DNA of 64,000 bases, from assembly GCF_041242975.1 (NCBI RefSeq), contig NZ_CP162488.1, positions 4,330,001-4,394,000 of the forward strand. The letters are read 5' to 3'. The position numbers were made by a program, and so were the translations under genes. Of the stretch, positions 17,575 to 27,004 are shown piece by piece (the first letter of the stretch is position 1; each line of letters opens with the position of its first letter). The DNA is from Xanthomonas sp. DAR 35659 (GTDB lineage Bacteria > Pseudomonadota > Gammaproteobacteria > Xanthomonadales > Xanthomonadaceae). Under the pieces are notes generated by a model, which worked only from the letters and a program-made list of their open reading frames with translations, ran no database searches and was not told the origin of the DNA.

Positions 17575-18240
17575 TCACCCGCCGATCAAGGGTTTGAGCT
17601 TGGGCCAGACGTTGTCCAGCACCTTCGGCTGGCCGGCCGCGGTGGGGTGCAGGCCGTCCTCCTGCATCAGCGCCGGGTTCAGCGCCACGCCCTCGAGCAG
17701 GAACGGCAGCAGTCCGGTCTGGTACTGCTTGGCCAGATCGGCATAGACCGCGCGCAAGCGTTGCCGATAGGCTGGGCCGTAGTTGGGCGGCACGTCGATG
17801 CCCAGCAGCAGCACCTTGGCGCCGGCGGCGCGGCTGAGCACGATCATCTTCTCCAGGTTGCCGCGCAGTTCCGCCGGGGTCAGCCCGCGCAGCGCATCGT
17901 TGCCGCCCAGTTCGATCACCACCACCGCCGGGCGGTGCTTCTGCAGCAGCGCCGGCAGCCGGGTCAGCGCACCGGAGGAGGTCTCGCCGCTGATGCTGGC
18001 ATTGACTACCGCCGGCGGCGCCTGCATCTGTTGGTGCAGGCGGCGCTCCAGCAGCGCCACCCAGCCGGACTGGACCGGGATGTTGTGCGCGGCGCTGAGG
18101 CTGTCGCCGACCACCAGCACCGGCCCCGTCGCACCTTTGGCACAGGCGATGGCGGGCAGCAGCAGACACCATGCCAGACAGGCCAGGAGCCAGGCGCTGC
18201 GCGTCCAGGCAGGCGTTCCTTTCGTATCGTTGCCACGCAT
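17575..18240 (-). CDS. arylesterase / TesA-like SGNH hydrolase, periplasmic
   Basis: 221 residues with a signal peptide (SAWLLACLAWCLLLPAIACA). SGNH blocks of the TesA/arylesterase type: VVGDSLSAAHNIP (Ser), SISGETSSG (Gly), IELGGNDALRGLTP (Asn) and EDGLHPTAAGQP (Asp-His). E. coli TesA is a periplasmic multifunctional thioesterase, arylesterase and lysophospholipase. It is divergent from the YbbA/YbbP-like ABC transporter, the same arrangement as tesA and ybbAP in E. coli. The only usable start is ATG 18240, which overlaps the only canonical start of the transporter gene on the other strand. Confidence 0.94.
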   Translation of the reverse strand: MRGNDTKGTPAWTRSAWLLACLAWCLLLPAIACAKGATGPVLVVGDSLSAAHNIPVQSGWVALLERRLHQQMQAPPAVVNASISGETSSGALTRLPALLQKHRPAVVVIELGGNDALRGLTPAELRGNLEKMIVLSRAAGAKVLLLGIDVPPNYGPAYRQRLRAVYADLAKQYQTGLLPFLLEGVALNPALMQEDGLHPTAAGQPKVLDNVWPKLKPLIGG

Positions 18241-18968
18241 CCGGAGATTTCCTCATCGACAGTCTGGCCCCCACTCCCCGCACCGGCATCGCGATCGACG
18301 TACGCGATGTCGGCAAATCCGTCAGCGGACCGGAGGGCACGGTCCACATTCTCGACAAGGTCGGATTGACCATCGGTGAAGGCGACAGCGTCGCCATCGT
18401 CGGCGCCTCCGGCTCCGGCAAGACCACCCTGCTCGGCCTGCTTGCCGGCCTGGACCTGCCGACCCAGGGCGAGATCGTGCTCGCCGGGCAGTCGCTCAAC
18501 GCGCTGGACGAGGAGGCGCGGGCCGCGTTGCGCGCGCGCGCGGTCGGCTTCGTGTTCCAGAGTTTCCACCTGCTGCCGTCGCTGACCGCGGCGGAGAACG
18601 TCGCGCTGCCGCTGGAACTGGCCGGGCGCGAGGACCCGGCGCGGGTGCGCGAGGTGCTGGAGGCGGTCGGACTGAGCGCGCGTGCGCGGCACTACCCGCG
18701 GCAACTGTCCGGCGGCGAGCAGCAGCGCGTGGCGCTGGCGCGCGCGTTCGTGGCGCGGCCGCGGATCCTGTTCGCCGACGAACCGACCGGCAGCCTCGAC
18801 CAGGCCACCGGGCAACAGATCAGCGACCTGCTGTTCGCGCTCAACGCCGGCAGCGACACCACCCTGGTGCTGGTCACCCACGACATGCGCCTGGCGCAGC
18901 GCTGCGAGCACCGCTACCGGCTCGACGGCGGCCGCCTGCGCCAGGCCGACGCGGCGGCCGACGCATGA
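18171..18968 (+). CDS. ABC transporter ATP-binding protein (YbbA-like)
   Basis: LolD/YbbA-type ATPase. Walker A IVGASGSGKTTLLGLLAG, Q-loop FVFQSFHLLPSLTAAEN, signature LSGGEQQRVALARAFV, Walker B RILFADEPTGSLD and the H-loop VTHDMRLAQRC are all intact. The start is uncertain: the only ATG/GTG/TTG before the domain in this frame is ATG 18171, inside the divergent arylesterase gene. GGAG at about 18240-18244 sits eight bases upstream of an ATC codon (IDSLAPTPRTG), so a non-standard start there is conceivable. The stop overlaps the permease ATG (ATGA). It probably energises the permease in a putative exporter for an unknown amphiphilic substrate. Confidence 0.92.
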   Translation: MPDRPGARRCASRQAFLSYRCHASGDFLIDSLAPTPRTGIAIDVRDVGKSVSGPEGTVHILDKVGLTIGEGDSVAIVGASGSGKTTLLGLLAGLDLPTQGEIVLAGQSLNALDEEARAALRARAVGFVFQSFHLLPSLTAAENVALPLELAGREDPARVREVLEAVGLSARARHYPRQLSGGEQQRVALARAFVARPRILFADEPTGSLDQATGQQISDLLFALNAGSDTTLVLVTHDMRLAQRCEHRYRLDGGRLRQADAAADA

Positions 18969-21448
18969 ACGTGCTGCGCCACGCCGTGCGCGCGCTGCGC
19001 CGCGAGCTGTTCGCCGGCGACCTGCTGACCGTGTTCGCCGCGCTGGTGCTGGGCGTGGCGGTGATGACCGCGGTCGGCACCCTGGTCGATCGCGTCACCC
19101 TGGCGCTGACCGGCAGCGCCGCCGAGGTGATCGGCGGCGATCTCGGCGTGACCGGGCGCCAGGACATTCCCGCCGCGTTCGCCGCGGAAGCGCAGCGCCG
19201 CGGCCTGCGCCACACGCGCCTGGTCAGCTTCCCGAGCGTGCTGTTCCACGGCGACGCGAGCCAGATGGCCAACATCAAGGCAGTCGCCGACGGCTATCCG
19301 CTGCGCGGCGAACTACTGGTCGCGCGCGACACCGCGGGCGCGGGCGGCGAGCGTGCCGGCGCGCCGCCGCGCGGCCAGGCCTATGCCGACCCGCGCCTGC
19401 TCGAGGCGCTGGGGCTGAAGCTCGGCGACGACCTGGAATTCGGTGCCGGCACGTTGCGCGTGACCCGCGTGCTGCGCGCCGAGCCGGACGCCTCCGGCGA
19501 ACTGATGCAACTGTCGCCGCCACTGCTGGTCAACCGCGCCGACGTCGATGCCGCCGGCCTGCTCGGCCCCGGCAGCCGCGCCTCCTACCGCTTGATGTTC
19601 GCCGGTGCGCCGGAGGAGATCGCCGCATTGCGCGCATGGCTGCAGCCGCGCGCCAAGGCGTTCCGTCTGGTCGGCATCGAGGACACCCAGCGCGGCGTGC
19701 GCGGCGCCTTCGACCGCGCCGGGCGCTTCCTGGCCCTGGCCGCGTTGCTGGCGGTGCTGCTGGCCGGCGTCGCCACCGCGCTGGCCGCCAACCGCTTCGC
19801 CTTGCGCCGCATCGACAACGTGGCGGTGCTGCGCTGCCTGGGCGCGCGCCAGCGCGACATCCTCGGCGCGCTGGCGCTGCAGTTGCTGCTGCTGGCGATC
19901 CCCGCCTGCGCGCTGGGCGTGGGCCTGGGCATGCTGGCTCAGATCGGCCTGGTCGAGGCGCTGGGCAGCCTGATCCCGAACCGGCTGCCGCTGCCGCAGG
20001 CGACCCCGGCGCTGGCCGGCGCCGGCATAGGCCTGTTGCTGCTGCTCGGCTTCGGCCTGCCGCCGCTGCTGCGGCTGCGCAACGTGCCGCCGATGCGCGT
20101 GCTCAACCGCAGCTTCGCCGCGCTGCCGCCGACCTCGCTGCTGGTCTATGCCGCCGCCCTGGTCGCCACCGTGGTGCTGGCGGTGTACGCCACCGGCGAC
20201 GGCGTGCTGGCGGCCTGGGTGCTGGGCGGCCTGACCCTGCTCGCCGCGCTCGCCGCGGCGGTCGGCGGCCTGCTGCTGGCCGTGCTGCGGCGGCTGCAGT
20301 CGCGGCTGCGCGGGCCATGGAAGCTGGGCCTGGCGGCGCTGACCCGGCGCCGCGCGCTGAGCGTGGTGCAACTGGTCGGGCTGTCGCTGTCTCTGTGCGC
20401 GTTGCTGCTGCTGGCGGTGATCGGCCCGGGCCTGCTCGGCCAATGGCGCGACCGGCTGCCAGCGGACACGCCGAACTACTTCCTGATGAACATCCAGCCC
20501 GACCAGGCCGAGCACGTGCTCGGCACGCTGCGCGGACTCGGCGTCGCCGACGCGACGGTGGAACCGTTCAGCACCGGCAAGCTGGTGGCGATCAACGGCA
20601 AGCCGCCGCAGCGCCAGGACCAGGGTCCGGAAGACGACGGCGACGGCGTCGATCGGCCGATCAACTTCTCCTGGCGGCACCAGTTCCCGGCCGCCAACCG
20701 GCTGCTGTCCGGCCGCTTCTGGGCCGCCGACAGCACCGCGGCGGAGGCCTCGGTGGAGGAAGGCTGGGCGCAGCGCTACGGGCTCAAGCTGGGCGATCGC
20801 ATCACCCTGCTGCTCGGCGAGCAGCAACGCAGCTTCACCGTGACCAGCGTGCGCAAGGCGGACTGGGACTCGTTCCGGGTCAACTTCTTCCTGCTGCTCA
20901 ACGCCGGTGCGGTGCAGGACGCGCCGTACAACCTGATCTCGGCCTTCCATTTGCCGCGCGGATCGGCCACGCAGTTGAGCGGGCTCAGCCGCACCTATCC
21001 GAACGTGTCGCTGCTGGACATCGACGCGATCCTGCAACGGGTGCGCGAGGTGATCGACCGCGTGGCGCAGGCGGTGCAACTGGTGATGGGCTTCAGCCTG
21101 CTGGCCGGCGCGCTGGTGTTGCTGGCGGCGCTGCAGGCCACCGCCGGCGAGCGCCGCTACGACAGCGCGGTACTGCGCACCCTGGGCGCGCGCCGTGGGC
21201 AACTGCGCGGCGCGGTGCTGGTGGAGTTCGGTGTGCTCGGCCTGCTCGCCGCGATCCTCGCGGTCGGTGCCGCGGCGATCATTGGCGTGGTGGTGGCCAA
21301 ACAGGCCTTCGAGCTGACACTTTCGCCGCCATGGCCGGCGCTGCTGCTGGGCGGCCTCGGCGGCGTGGCGCTGAGCCTGCTCGCCGGCTGGTCGGGCACG
21401 CGTCGCATCCTGCGCACGCCGCCGGCGCTGGCGTTGCGCGAGCCGTGA
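18965..21448 (+). CDS. ABC transporter permease with two FtsX domains (YbbP-like)
   Basis: 827 residues, translationally coupled to the ATPase gene. An N-terminal transmembrane helix (GDLLTVFAALVLGVAVMTAV) is followed by a large periplasmic domain. An FtsX-type membrane block then follows (FLALAALLAVLLAGVATALA, VAVLRCLGARQRDILGALAL), then further helices, a second periplasmic domain and a second FtsX block near the C-terminus (LLAGALVLLAALQATAGERR, VLRTLGARRGQLRGAVLVEF). This is the YbbP layout of about ten helices, similar to lipoprotein- or toxin-releasing MacB/LolC-type permeases. The paired ATPase and adjacent TesA-like esterase suggest a role with lipids, but this is inference. Confidence 0.92.
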   Translation: MNVLRHAVRALRRELFAGDLLTVFAALVLGVAVMTAVGTLVDRVTLALTGSAAEVIGGDLGVTGRQDIPAAFAAEAQRRGLRHTRLVSFPSVLFHGDASQMANIKAVADGYPLRGELLVARDTAGAGGERAGAPPRGQAYADPRLLEALGLKLGDDLEFGAGTLRVTRVLRAEPDASGELMQLSPPLLVNRADVDAAGLLGPGSRASYRLMFAGAPEEIAALRAWLQPRAKAFRLVGIEDTQRGVRGAFDRAGRFLALAALLAVLLAGVATALAANRFALRRIDNVAVLRCLGARQRDILGALALQLLLLAIPACALGVGLGMLAQIGLVEALGSLIPNRLPLPQATPALAGAGIGLLLLLGFGLPPLLRLRNVPPMRVLNRSFAALPPTSLLVYAAALVATVVLAVYATGDGVLAAWVLGGLTLLAALAAAVGGLLLAVLRRLQSRLRGPWKLGLAALTRRRALSVVQLVGLSLSLCALLLLAVIGPGLLGQWRDRLPADTPNYFLMNIQPDQAEHVLGTLRGLGVADATVEPFSTGKLVAINGKPPQRQDQGPEDDGDGVDRPINFSWRHQFPAANRLLSGRFWAADSTAAEASVEEGWAQRYGLKLGDRITLLLGEQQRSFTVTSVRKADWDSFRVNFFLLLNAGAVQDAPYNLISAFHLPRGSATQLSGLSRTYPNVSLLDIDAILQRVREVIDRVAQAVQLVMGFSLLAGALVLLAALQATAGERRYDSAVLRTLGARRGQLRGAVLVEFGVLGLLAAILAVGAAAIIGVVVAKQAFELTLSPPWPALLLGGLGGVALSLLAGWSGTRRILRTPPALALREP

Positions 21449-21611
21449 GGGGGCCGGGATTGGGGATTCGGGATTGGGGATTTGGAAAAGCGTCGCGGTT
21501 GCGCGGACGTGGCGCGTTCGCCGCCGGCGCTCGGCGGTGGTCTTTCGCGACGATGGGAGCGATGCGTGCCGCGCCATGGATAAATCGCAGTGCATCGATA
21601 AGGAGACCCGC

Positions 21612-22520
21612 ATGAAGTGGTTTGTCGCGTGTTGCCTGCTGGCCGTCGCCAACGCGGCCGGCGCGGTGGTGGTCAGGGCGGACGTGGACGACGCCCGCTA
21701 CCGGATTCCGGAGGCGGCATTTCCGGCACTGGCCGACCTGCCCGGCGAAGGGCACGGCGTGCTGATCGCGCCGCAGTGGGTGGTCACCGCCGCGCACGCG
21801 GCGCCGATGCAGATGCCGGGCATGGAGCAGGACGTGACCATCGGCGGCGTGGCGCACAGGATCAAACGGATCGTCGTTTATCCCGGCTACGAGAAGCTGC
21901 CCGACCCACTGGTGAAGGAGGCCCTGGCCTCGCGCGACTTCTCCAGGCTCTACGCGTTCCTCGACGCATCCGACGATATCGCGCTGATCGAACTGGCGGC
22001 GCCGGTGGCGGAGGTGGCGCCGGTGACGCTGTACCGCGGCGACCGGGAAGCGGGCATGACCGCCGAGCTGCTCGGCAAGGGCGCCAGTGGCGACGGCAAC
22101 GTGGGCCAGGATCCGCATGGCGCGCATCGCGGCGTGTTGCGCCACGCCTTCAACACGATCGCCGGCGCCGACGCGCGTTACCTCTGGTATCGCTTCGACC
22201 CTCCCGCCTCGGCGTTGCCGCTCGAAGGCATCACCGGCAGCGGCGACAGCGGTGGTCCGTTGCTGATCGGCGACGGCCATGCGCGGCAACTGGTCGGCCT
22301 GGCATCGTGGGGCCAGTATCCGCCGGAGCATCCGTTCTGGAAGACCTGGACCGCGGATCGCCCGTTCGTGCAGGGCCTCTACGGCCAGATCGTGCATGCG
22401 GTGCGCATCTCGCACTACGTCCCGTGGATCGAGCAGGTGATGGCTGCATCCGCGCGCACCGAGCCACCGCCCGCGCCAGCGCAGGCCGCGCCCCAGCCAG
22501 CGCGCGAGGCGACGCCCTGA
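21612..22520 (+). CDS. secreted trypsin-like serine protease
   Basis: 302 residues. The start MKWFVACCLL follows AAGGAG and gives a signal peptide ending at ANAAGA. The chymotrypsin-fold catalytic triad is visible: His in WVVTAAHAAP, Asp in SDDIALIEL and Ser in GSGDSGGPLLI. A C-terminal tail of about 25 residues rich in Ala/Pro (APAQAAPQPA) probably forms a flexible extension. The frame is open upstream to 21474, but those residues precede the Shine-Dalgarno and include a short GGGATT-type repeat, so they are not coding. The substrate is unknown; extracellular proteases of this type are common in plant-associated xanthomonads. Confidence 0.92.
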   Translation: MKWFVACCLLAVANAAGAVVVRADVDDARYRIPEAAFPALADLPGEGHGVLIAPQWVVTAAHAAPMQMPGMEQDVTIGGVAHRIKRIVVYPGYEKLPDPLVKEALASRDFSRLYAFLDASDDIALIELAAPVAEVAPVTLYRGDREAGMTAELLGKGASGDGNVGQDPHGAHRGVLRHAFNTIAGADARYLWYRFDPPASALPLEGITGSGDSGGPLLIGDGHARQLVGLASWGQYPPEHPFWKTWTADRPFVQGLYGQIVHAVRISHYVPWIEQVMAASARTEPPPAPAQAAPQPAREATP

Positions 22521-22738
22521 TCTCCGGTGGCCGGCGCTCCGGCGGATGGCAGGTCGTTGCACTGGCGCGAACGCCCACACTGCCGCGTTGCGTGGGGCCG
22601 GCGCTGCGCCGTCGCTGGCGCGCGGAGCTGGCGCGCGGAGAGTGCACATGATCGCTGCATGTGGCTGAGCGCGCGCGATAGCCGCGGGATCGCGCGCGAT
22701 CGCCAACTGATGGCCGCCGCCGACCGATCCACTCCATG

Positions 22739-22774
22739 AAAAAAAAGGGAAGGCGCCATACCGGCCGCCTTCCC
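22739..22774 (-). terminator. rho-independent terminator of the hemin-uptake operon
   Basis: On the minus strand GGGAAGGCG and CGCCTTCCC form a nine-base-pair stem directly followed by eight T residues (the A-run at 22739-22746 on the plus strand). It lies about 30 bases after the DUF6607 gene. Confidence 0.9.
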
Positions 22775-22802
22775 CACCCTGGCTGTGTTGTCGGCGCTGT
22801 GC

Positions 22803-23741
22803 TCAGCGCGCGGCCGGCGCCGGCTCCGTCCATTGCGCGAACACCGCATCGATCTGCGCGTCGGTCACCGGTTTGCCCTGCTGTACCGCCTCGGCCTGCT
22901 CGAACAGCGGCACGATCATCGCCATGCCGTCGAGCTTGGTCTTCAAGTGCACGCCCGGCGGCTTGCCGAGCCACCCGTCCCAGCGCGCGCGCACCTTGGC
23001 CCAGTAGCCCTGCGTCGCCTTCCAATAGGCATACGCGGGCGCGAAATCGACCTCGCCGGTTTTGACGTAGTCGTTGAAGCCGAACTCGCGCGCGATCGAC
23101 TGCTGGCTGCCGTCGGGCTTGCGCAGCACCTTGGTGTTGAATTGCTCATGGGTCCAACCGGCCGGGGTGAGGGTGTGCCGGTTGATCACCGCCAGCGCGT
23201 TGTAATCGCTGCGCCTGGTGTACTCACGCCGCGGCAGCGGCCGCCAGCTCAGGTCGCTGGTCCAGGTCGCATGGCCGTCGGCATAGTCCCAACGGCCGGT
23301 GCCGCAATAGCGCGGCGCGTCGCTGACCTCGAACACGCACTGGGTCCAGGCACCGCGCGTGGTCGCGGCGGCGAGCGGACGCACCTGCCAGGTCTGGTCT
23401 GCGCTGAACTCGAAGCGCTGCGCCGCCTCGTAGGTCCAGTCCTGGCGCCAGTGCTTGGTCACATGGCCACTCTTGGTATCGACCAGCAGATGTTGCAGTA
23501 CCACCTTGCGCGGGCTGTCCTCGACCACGATCACCACTTCGTTGGCGCCGCTGCGCATCGCCGGCGCGCGCTCGTAGCCCGGCTTGAGCAGTACCGTCTC
23601 GTCGAAGGCGAAGTCCACCAGGTATTCGCCCTGCATCGCCAGGATGCTGGCGCGATCGCGTGCCGGATCGGCGCCCTCGGCGTGGACGGGGAGACTGCCG
23701 GCGAGCAGCAGGACGTAGAGCAGGGAAAGTGGTTTCATCAT
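22803..23741 (-). CDS. DUF6607 family secreted protein
   Basis: 312 residues from MMKPLSLLYVLLLAG, with a signal peptide ending around LPVHA. The mature protein matches what I recall of DUF6607: MQGEYLVDFAFDETVLLKPG, VIVVEDSPRKVVLQHLLV, VTKHWRQDWTYE, RRSDYNALAVINRHTLTP. The family has no known activity but is often found next to TonB receptors for heme or iron. Here it is the last gene of the hemin locus, 43 bases after an unknown gene, and is closed by a terminator. Starts further upstream lack a ribosome binding site. Confidence 0.85.
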   Translation of the reverse strand: MMKPLSLLYVLLLAGSLPVHAEGADPARDRASILAMQGEYLVDFAFDETVLLKPGYERAPAMRSGANEVVIVVEDSPRKVVLQHLLVDTKSGHVTKHWRQDWTYEAAQRFEFSADQTWQVRPLAAATTRGAWTQCVFEVSDAPRYCGTGRWDYADGHATWTSDLSWRPLPRREYTRRSDYNALAVINRHTLTPAGWTHEQFNTKVLRKPDGSQQSIAREFGFNDYVKTGEVDFAPAYAYWKATQGYWAKVRARWDGWLGKPPGVHLKTKLDGMAMIVPLFEQAEAVQQGKPVTDAQIDAVFAQWTEPAPAAR

Positions 23742-23784
23742 CGAAAGGTAGAGTGGTGGAAGCGAGAAAGACGCCATGCGCCGG

Positions 23785-24378
23785 TCATAGCCGGATCAGC
23801 GGCCATGACCGATCCGGATCCGGACGCGGCGCAAGTCGAGCGGCACGGGCGCAGCAGCAGTCGTCGACCAGCACGTCGCCCTCGGCCGCTTCCAGGCGGG
23901 CGATGCGCCGGGCGATGCTGGCGCCGAGCGGCGACACGCTGGCGACGCTGGCCGCCAGCGCGCCGTCGGCCGCATGCAGGCGCAGCGCCCCTGCGTGCCA
24001 GCCATCGCCGCGCAGGCGCCCGGCGACGCGCCGCCACAGCCGTTCGGCGACACCGCCGTCGGTGGCGTCCTGCGCCGTCGGCAGCGCCGACAGCAGCATG
24101 TCCCAGGCGACGAAGTCGCTGTCGGGCAACAGATACAGGCGCCAGCAGCAGTGCTGCTGGCGGTCGTAGAAGCGCAGGCTCTCCAGCACGCCATCGCTGT
24201 CCACGTCCAGATGCGCGGCGACACTGCGTGCGTGCCGCCAGCCGACCAACTCGGCGCCGGCACGTGCGCGGTACAGGCACAGCACGGTGCCCAACGCGGC
24301 CAGCTGCGCCGGGCGCGGCAGCGCCGCGGAGGCGGCGCTCCGCTCCGGACCGTGCTGCGCTGGCGCCGCCTTGCGCAT
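23785..24378 (-). CDS. hypothetical protein of the hemin-uptake locus
   Basis: 197 residues. ATG 24378 lies six bases after the stop of the TonB receptor gene, so it is almost certainly cotranscribed. I do not recognise a family. There is no signal peptide. Seen in the sequence are a central segment HLDVDSDGVLESLRFYDRQQ with EF-hand-like acidic spacing, a cysteine pair followed by aromatic residues (HCCWRLYLL), and a Cys-rich C-terminal stretch (DDCCCARAARLAP). The cysteines and position suggest heme or metal handling, but this is inference only. Confidence 0.75.
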   Translation of the reverse strand: MRKAAPAQHGPERSAASAALPRPAQLAALGTVLCLYRARAGAELVGWRHARSVAAHLDVDSDGVLESLRFYDRQQHCCWRLYLLPDSDFVAWDMLLSALPTAQDATDGGVAERLWRRVAGRLRGDGWHAGALRLHAADGALAASVASVSPLGASIARRIARLEAAEGDVLVDDCCCARAARLAPRPDPDRSWPLIRL

Positions 24379-24384
24379 GCGCCG

Positions 24385-26604
24385 CTACCAGTCCAGCGCC
24401 AGGCTGACCGACACGTTGCGGCCGGCGCCGGTATAGCGATCGAGCACCGTGCTGCTGGCCAGCGTCGCCCCGGGCAGCGCGTTCCAATCGATGTAGCGGC
24501 GATCGGCGAGGTTGAACACGCCGACGTTGAGTCGGGCGCCAGGGGTGAAGTTCCAGTGCGCGAGCAGGTCCAGCGTCGCGTAGCCCGGTGGCGTGTAGTA
24601 GCTCGCCGACGCCGGGCGCTGCTTCTTCGCCACGAACGTGCCGACCAGTTGCGCGCCCCACAGGTCGCGGTCGTAGGCCAGCCCGAGCACGCCGCGCAGC
24701 GGGTCGACCGCGTTCAGCGGCGCTGCATCGGTCTTGTTGTCGCCGTGCGCATAGGCGGCGCTGGCATGCAGCGACCATCCCGCCCAGCGCGCCGACAGCG
24801 CGCCAAAGTCCACCCCGGCCTTGGCCTCCACGCCCTTGATCACCACGTGGTCGACGTTGCGCGACTGGTACAGCATCAAACCGTCGGCGTTGAAGCCGAC
24901 GAAGCTGTAGGACTCGATGAAGTCGCGATAGTCGTTGTAGTAGCCGCTGAGGCCGGCATAGCCGGCCGCGCCGACGTAACGCAGGCCGAGCTCGGCGCCC
25001 TTGCTGGTCTCCGGCTTCAGATCCGGATTGGCGATCGCGGTGTAGCCGACCACCAGATTGGTGAAGCCGATATTGACGTCGTTGTACGGCGGCGCGCGGA
25101 ATCCGTACGCGTAGTTGGCGTACAGCGACCACGCCTCGTCGATGCGCCAGAGCGCGCCGAGCTTGGGCGAGACGTTGTGGTCGGTGATCTTCTTCGCCGC
25201 CACGCCCGGATTGTCGCCGGCGAAGATGGCGTCCACCTCCGGCGAGAGCCGGTAGTAGTCCACGCGCACGCCCGGAATCAGGCTGACGCGGCCGTCGGCC
25301 AGGCGCATCTCGTCCTGCAGGTAGAGGCCGGCCTTGGTGGTCTCGGTGACCGGGAAATCGCGCACCGGGAAGGTCTCCAGGCCCACCGTCTTGCTGATCG
25401 CGCCGGTGCGCAGGTTCTGCGTGTGGCCGTCGCGCTTCTCGTGGGTGTCGCTCCACGACAGGTCGAGCCCGTAGCTGATGTCGTGGACCACGCGGCCCTG
25501 GTCCACCCGCTTGTGCAGGTTCGCCTGCAGCCCGTACAGGCGCTGGTCGAAGTTGTGCTCGTTGTGGCGCAGGGTGTTGTTGCTGCGGCGTTCGTCGGTC
25601 CGCTGCAGGCTCTCGCTGTCCTGCCGGTACAGTTGCCACTGCAGGTCGTCGGCGAACGGCGTGTCCCACTGGTCGATCTCGTGCGCCAACGACACGCGCG
25701 CCCGGGTCTTATGATCGCGGCCGCGCTGCGACAGGATCGCCGCGGTGACGTTGCTCAGCGCATCGATGCGGCCGTAGTCCTCGTTGCCCTCGACGGTGAG
25801 CTTGAAGCGCTGATTCGCGCTCGGCGCGTAGACCAGCTTGCTGAGCAGGCTGCGGCCGTCGCTGCTGAGCGGGTTGGGCGCGGTACGCGTCGCGCCGGTG
25901 CTGCGGTTGTCGCCCTGGGTTTCGCTTTCCTGGCCCTGGCGATGGCTGAGCGCGGCCATGCCGCTCCAGCGCGCGCCGCCGAAGGCGACCAGCGCGCCGG
26001 CGAACAGACCGTCCCAGTCGCCCTCGTACCCGAACTTCAGTCCGACGTAGCGGTCCTTGCCCGGTGCCAGGTAGTCGGCCGGATCCTTGGTGACGTAGGC
26101 GACCACGCCACCGAGCGCATCCGAGCCGTACAGCGAACTGGCCGGGCCGCGCACGATCTCGACCCGCTTGAGCGTTTCCATGTCGACGAGATTGCGGTTG
26201 GCGTTGAGATAGCTGCCGAAGCTGAAGCCATCCGCGACCGGAATGCCGTCGGTCTGGATCAGCACGCGATTGCCGTCCAGGCCGCGGATGCGGATCCCGC
26301 CGACGCCGCTGAAACGGCCGCTGTTGCCGGTGACCGAAACGCCCGGCGTGTAGCGCAGCAGATCCTTCAGGTCGTGCACCAGTTCCTGATCCATCTGTTC
26401 GCGGTCGATCACGTCCACGCTGGCCGGGACGTCGACGATGGCGCGCTGGGTGCGGGTGGCGGTGACCTGCAGGCGGTCGAAATCGCGCGGCGTGGCGGCA
26501 TCGGCGGCGGCGCCGGTCGCAGTGTCGGGGGCGGCGTGCGCGCAGGCGGCCAGGGCCAGCCACAGCGCGCCGGCGAGCGGAGCGGGACGAAGAAGGAAGG
26601 TCAT
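24385..26604 (-). CDS. TonB-dependent hemoglobin/hemin receptor
   Basis: 739 residues from MTFLLRPAPLAGALWLALA, with a signal peptide ending near AACAHA. A TonB-box-like DRLQVTATR is followed by the plug domain (VPASVDVIDREQMDQELVHD, RIRGLDGNRVLIQTDGIPV, SSLYGSDALGGVVAYVTKDP) and a 22-strand-type barrel ending NVSVSLALDW, with the C-terminal aromatic residue of outer-membrane proteins. The heme-receptor signature pair is present: FRAPPYNDVN (FRAP box) and ANPDLKPETSKGAELG (NPDL). It would transport heme from host hemoproteins across the outer membrane. The gene follows hemP, and both are predicted to be Fur-controlled. Confidence 0.93.
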   Translation of the reverse strand: MTFLLRPAPLAGALWLALAACAHAAPDTATGAAADAATPRDFDRLQVTATRTQRAIVDVPASVDVIDREQMDQELVHDLKDLLRYTPGVSVTGNSGRFSGVGGIRIRGLDGNRVLIQTDGIPVADGFSFGSYLNANRNLVDMETLKRVEIVRGPASSLYGSDALGGVVAYVTKDPADYLAPGKDRYVGLKFGYEGDWDGLFAGALVAFGGARWSGMAALSHRQGQESETQGDNRSTGATRTAPNPLSSDGRSLLSKLVYAPSANQRFKLTVEGNEDYGRIDALSNVTAAILSQRGRDHKTRARVSLAHEIDQWDTPFADDLQWQLYRQDSESLQRTDERRSNNTLRHNEHNFDQRLYGLQANLHKRVDQGRVVHDISYGLDLSWSDTHEKRDGHTQNLRTGAISKTVGLETFPVRDFPVTETTKAGLYLQDEMRLADGRVSLIPGVRVDYYRLSPEVDAIFAGDNPGVAAKKITDHNVSPKLGALWRIDEAWSLYANYAYGFRAPPYNDVNIGFTNLVVGYTAIANPDLKPETSKGAELGLRYVGAAGYAGLSGYYNDYRDFIESYSFVGFNADGLMLYQSRNVDHVVIKGVEAKAGVDFGALSARWAGWSLHASAAYAHGDNKTDAAPLNAVDPLRGVLGLAYDRDLWGAQLVGTFVAKKQRPASASYYTPPGYATLDLLAHWNFTPGARLNVGVFNLADRRYIDWNALPGATLASSTVLDRYTGAGRNVSVSLALDW

Positions 26605-26770
26605 CGGTAGGTCGCGAAAGATCCCGGCCCACGCCGGCACGCAGGCCGGCGCAAGGGCCGAGAGGAGAGACGGTCGCGACTGCGAGCGGCCGCGGCGGAC
26701 GCGTGCGGTCCGGCCAGGTGGCGGCAGTGTCGAGCGGTGGGCCGTGCCGCGCGCTGCGCGGCCAGGCGGT

Positions 26771-26971
26771 TTACTTGGTCAGGATCAGCTTGTCGTTGCT
26801 GGTGTGGCGCAGGCGATAGACGCGGTCGCCATGCTGGATCAGCACCTCGCGGCGCCCTTTCAGCAGCGCCTCGCTGCTGATCGTTTCCTCGACCGGAACG
26901 GCGCGCGGCAACGCGCGCTCGCGCAGGCTCAGGGTTTCCGGGTGACGCAACAGCACGGGTTGGGCGGTCAT
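26771..26971 (-). CDS. hemP: hemin uptake protein HemP
   Basis: 66 residues. ATG 26971 follows GGAG, and the frame upstream of it crosses the Fur box, so it is not coding. The C-terminal half is the HemP signature: ISSEALLKGRREVLIQHGDR followed by VYRLRHTSNDKLILTK. HemP proteins are small factors encoded ahead of hemin receptors; in some bacteria they are needed for, or activate, receptor expression. The receptor gene lies 167 bases downstream in the same direction. Confidence 0.92.
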   Translation of the reverse strand: MTAQPVLLRHPETLSLRERALPRAVPVEETISSEALLKGRREVLIQHGDRVYRLRHTSNDKLILTK

Positions 26972-27004
26972 GGTCGAGCTCCGTACACAGGGGTCGATAC
27001 GGAT

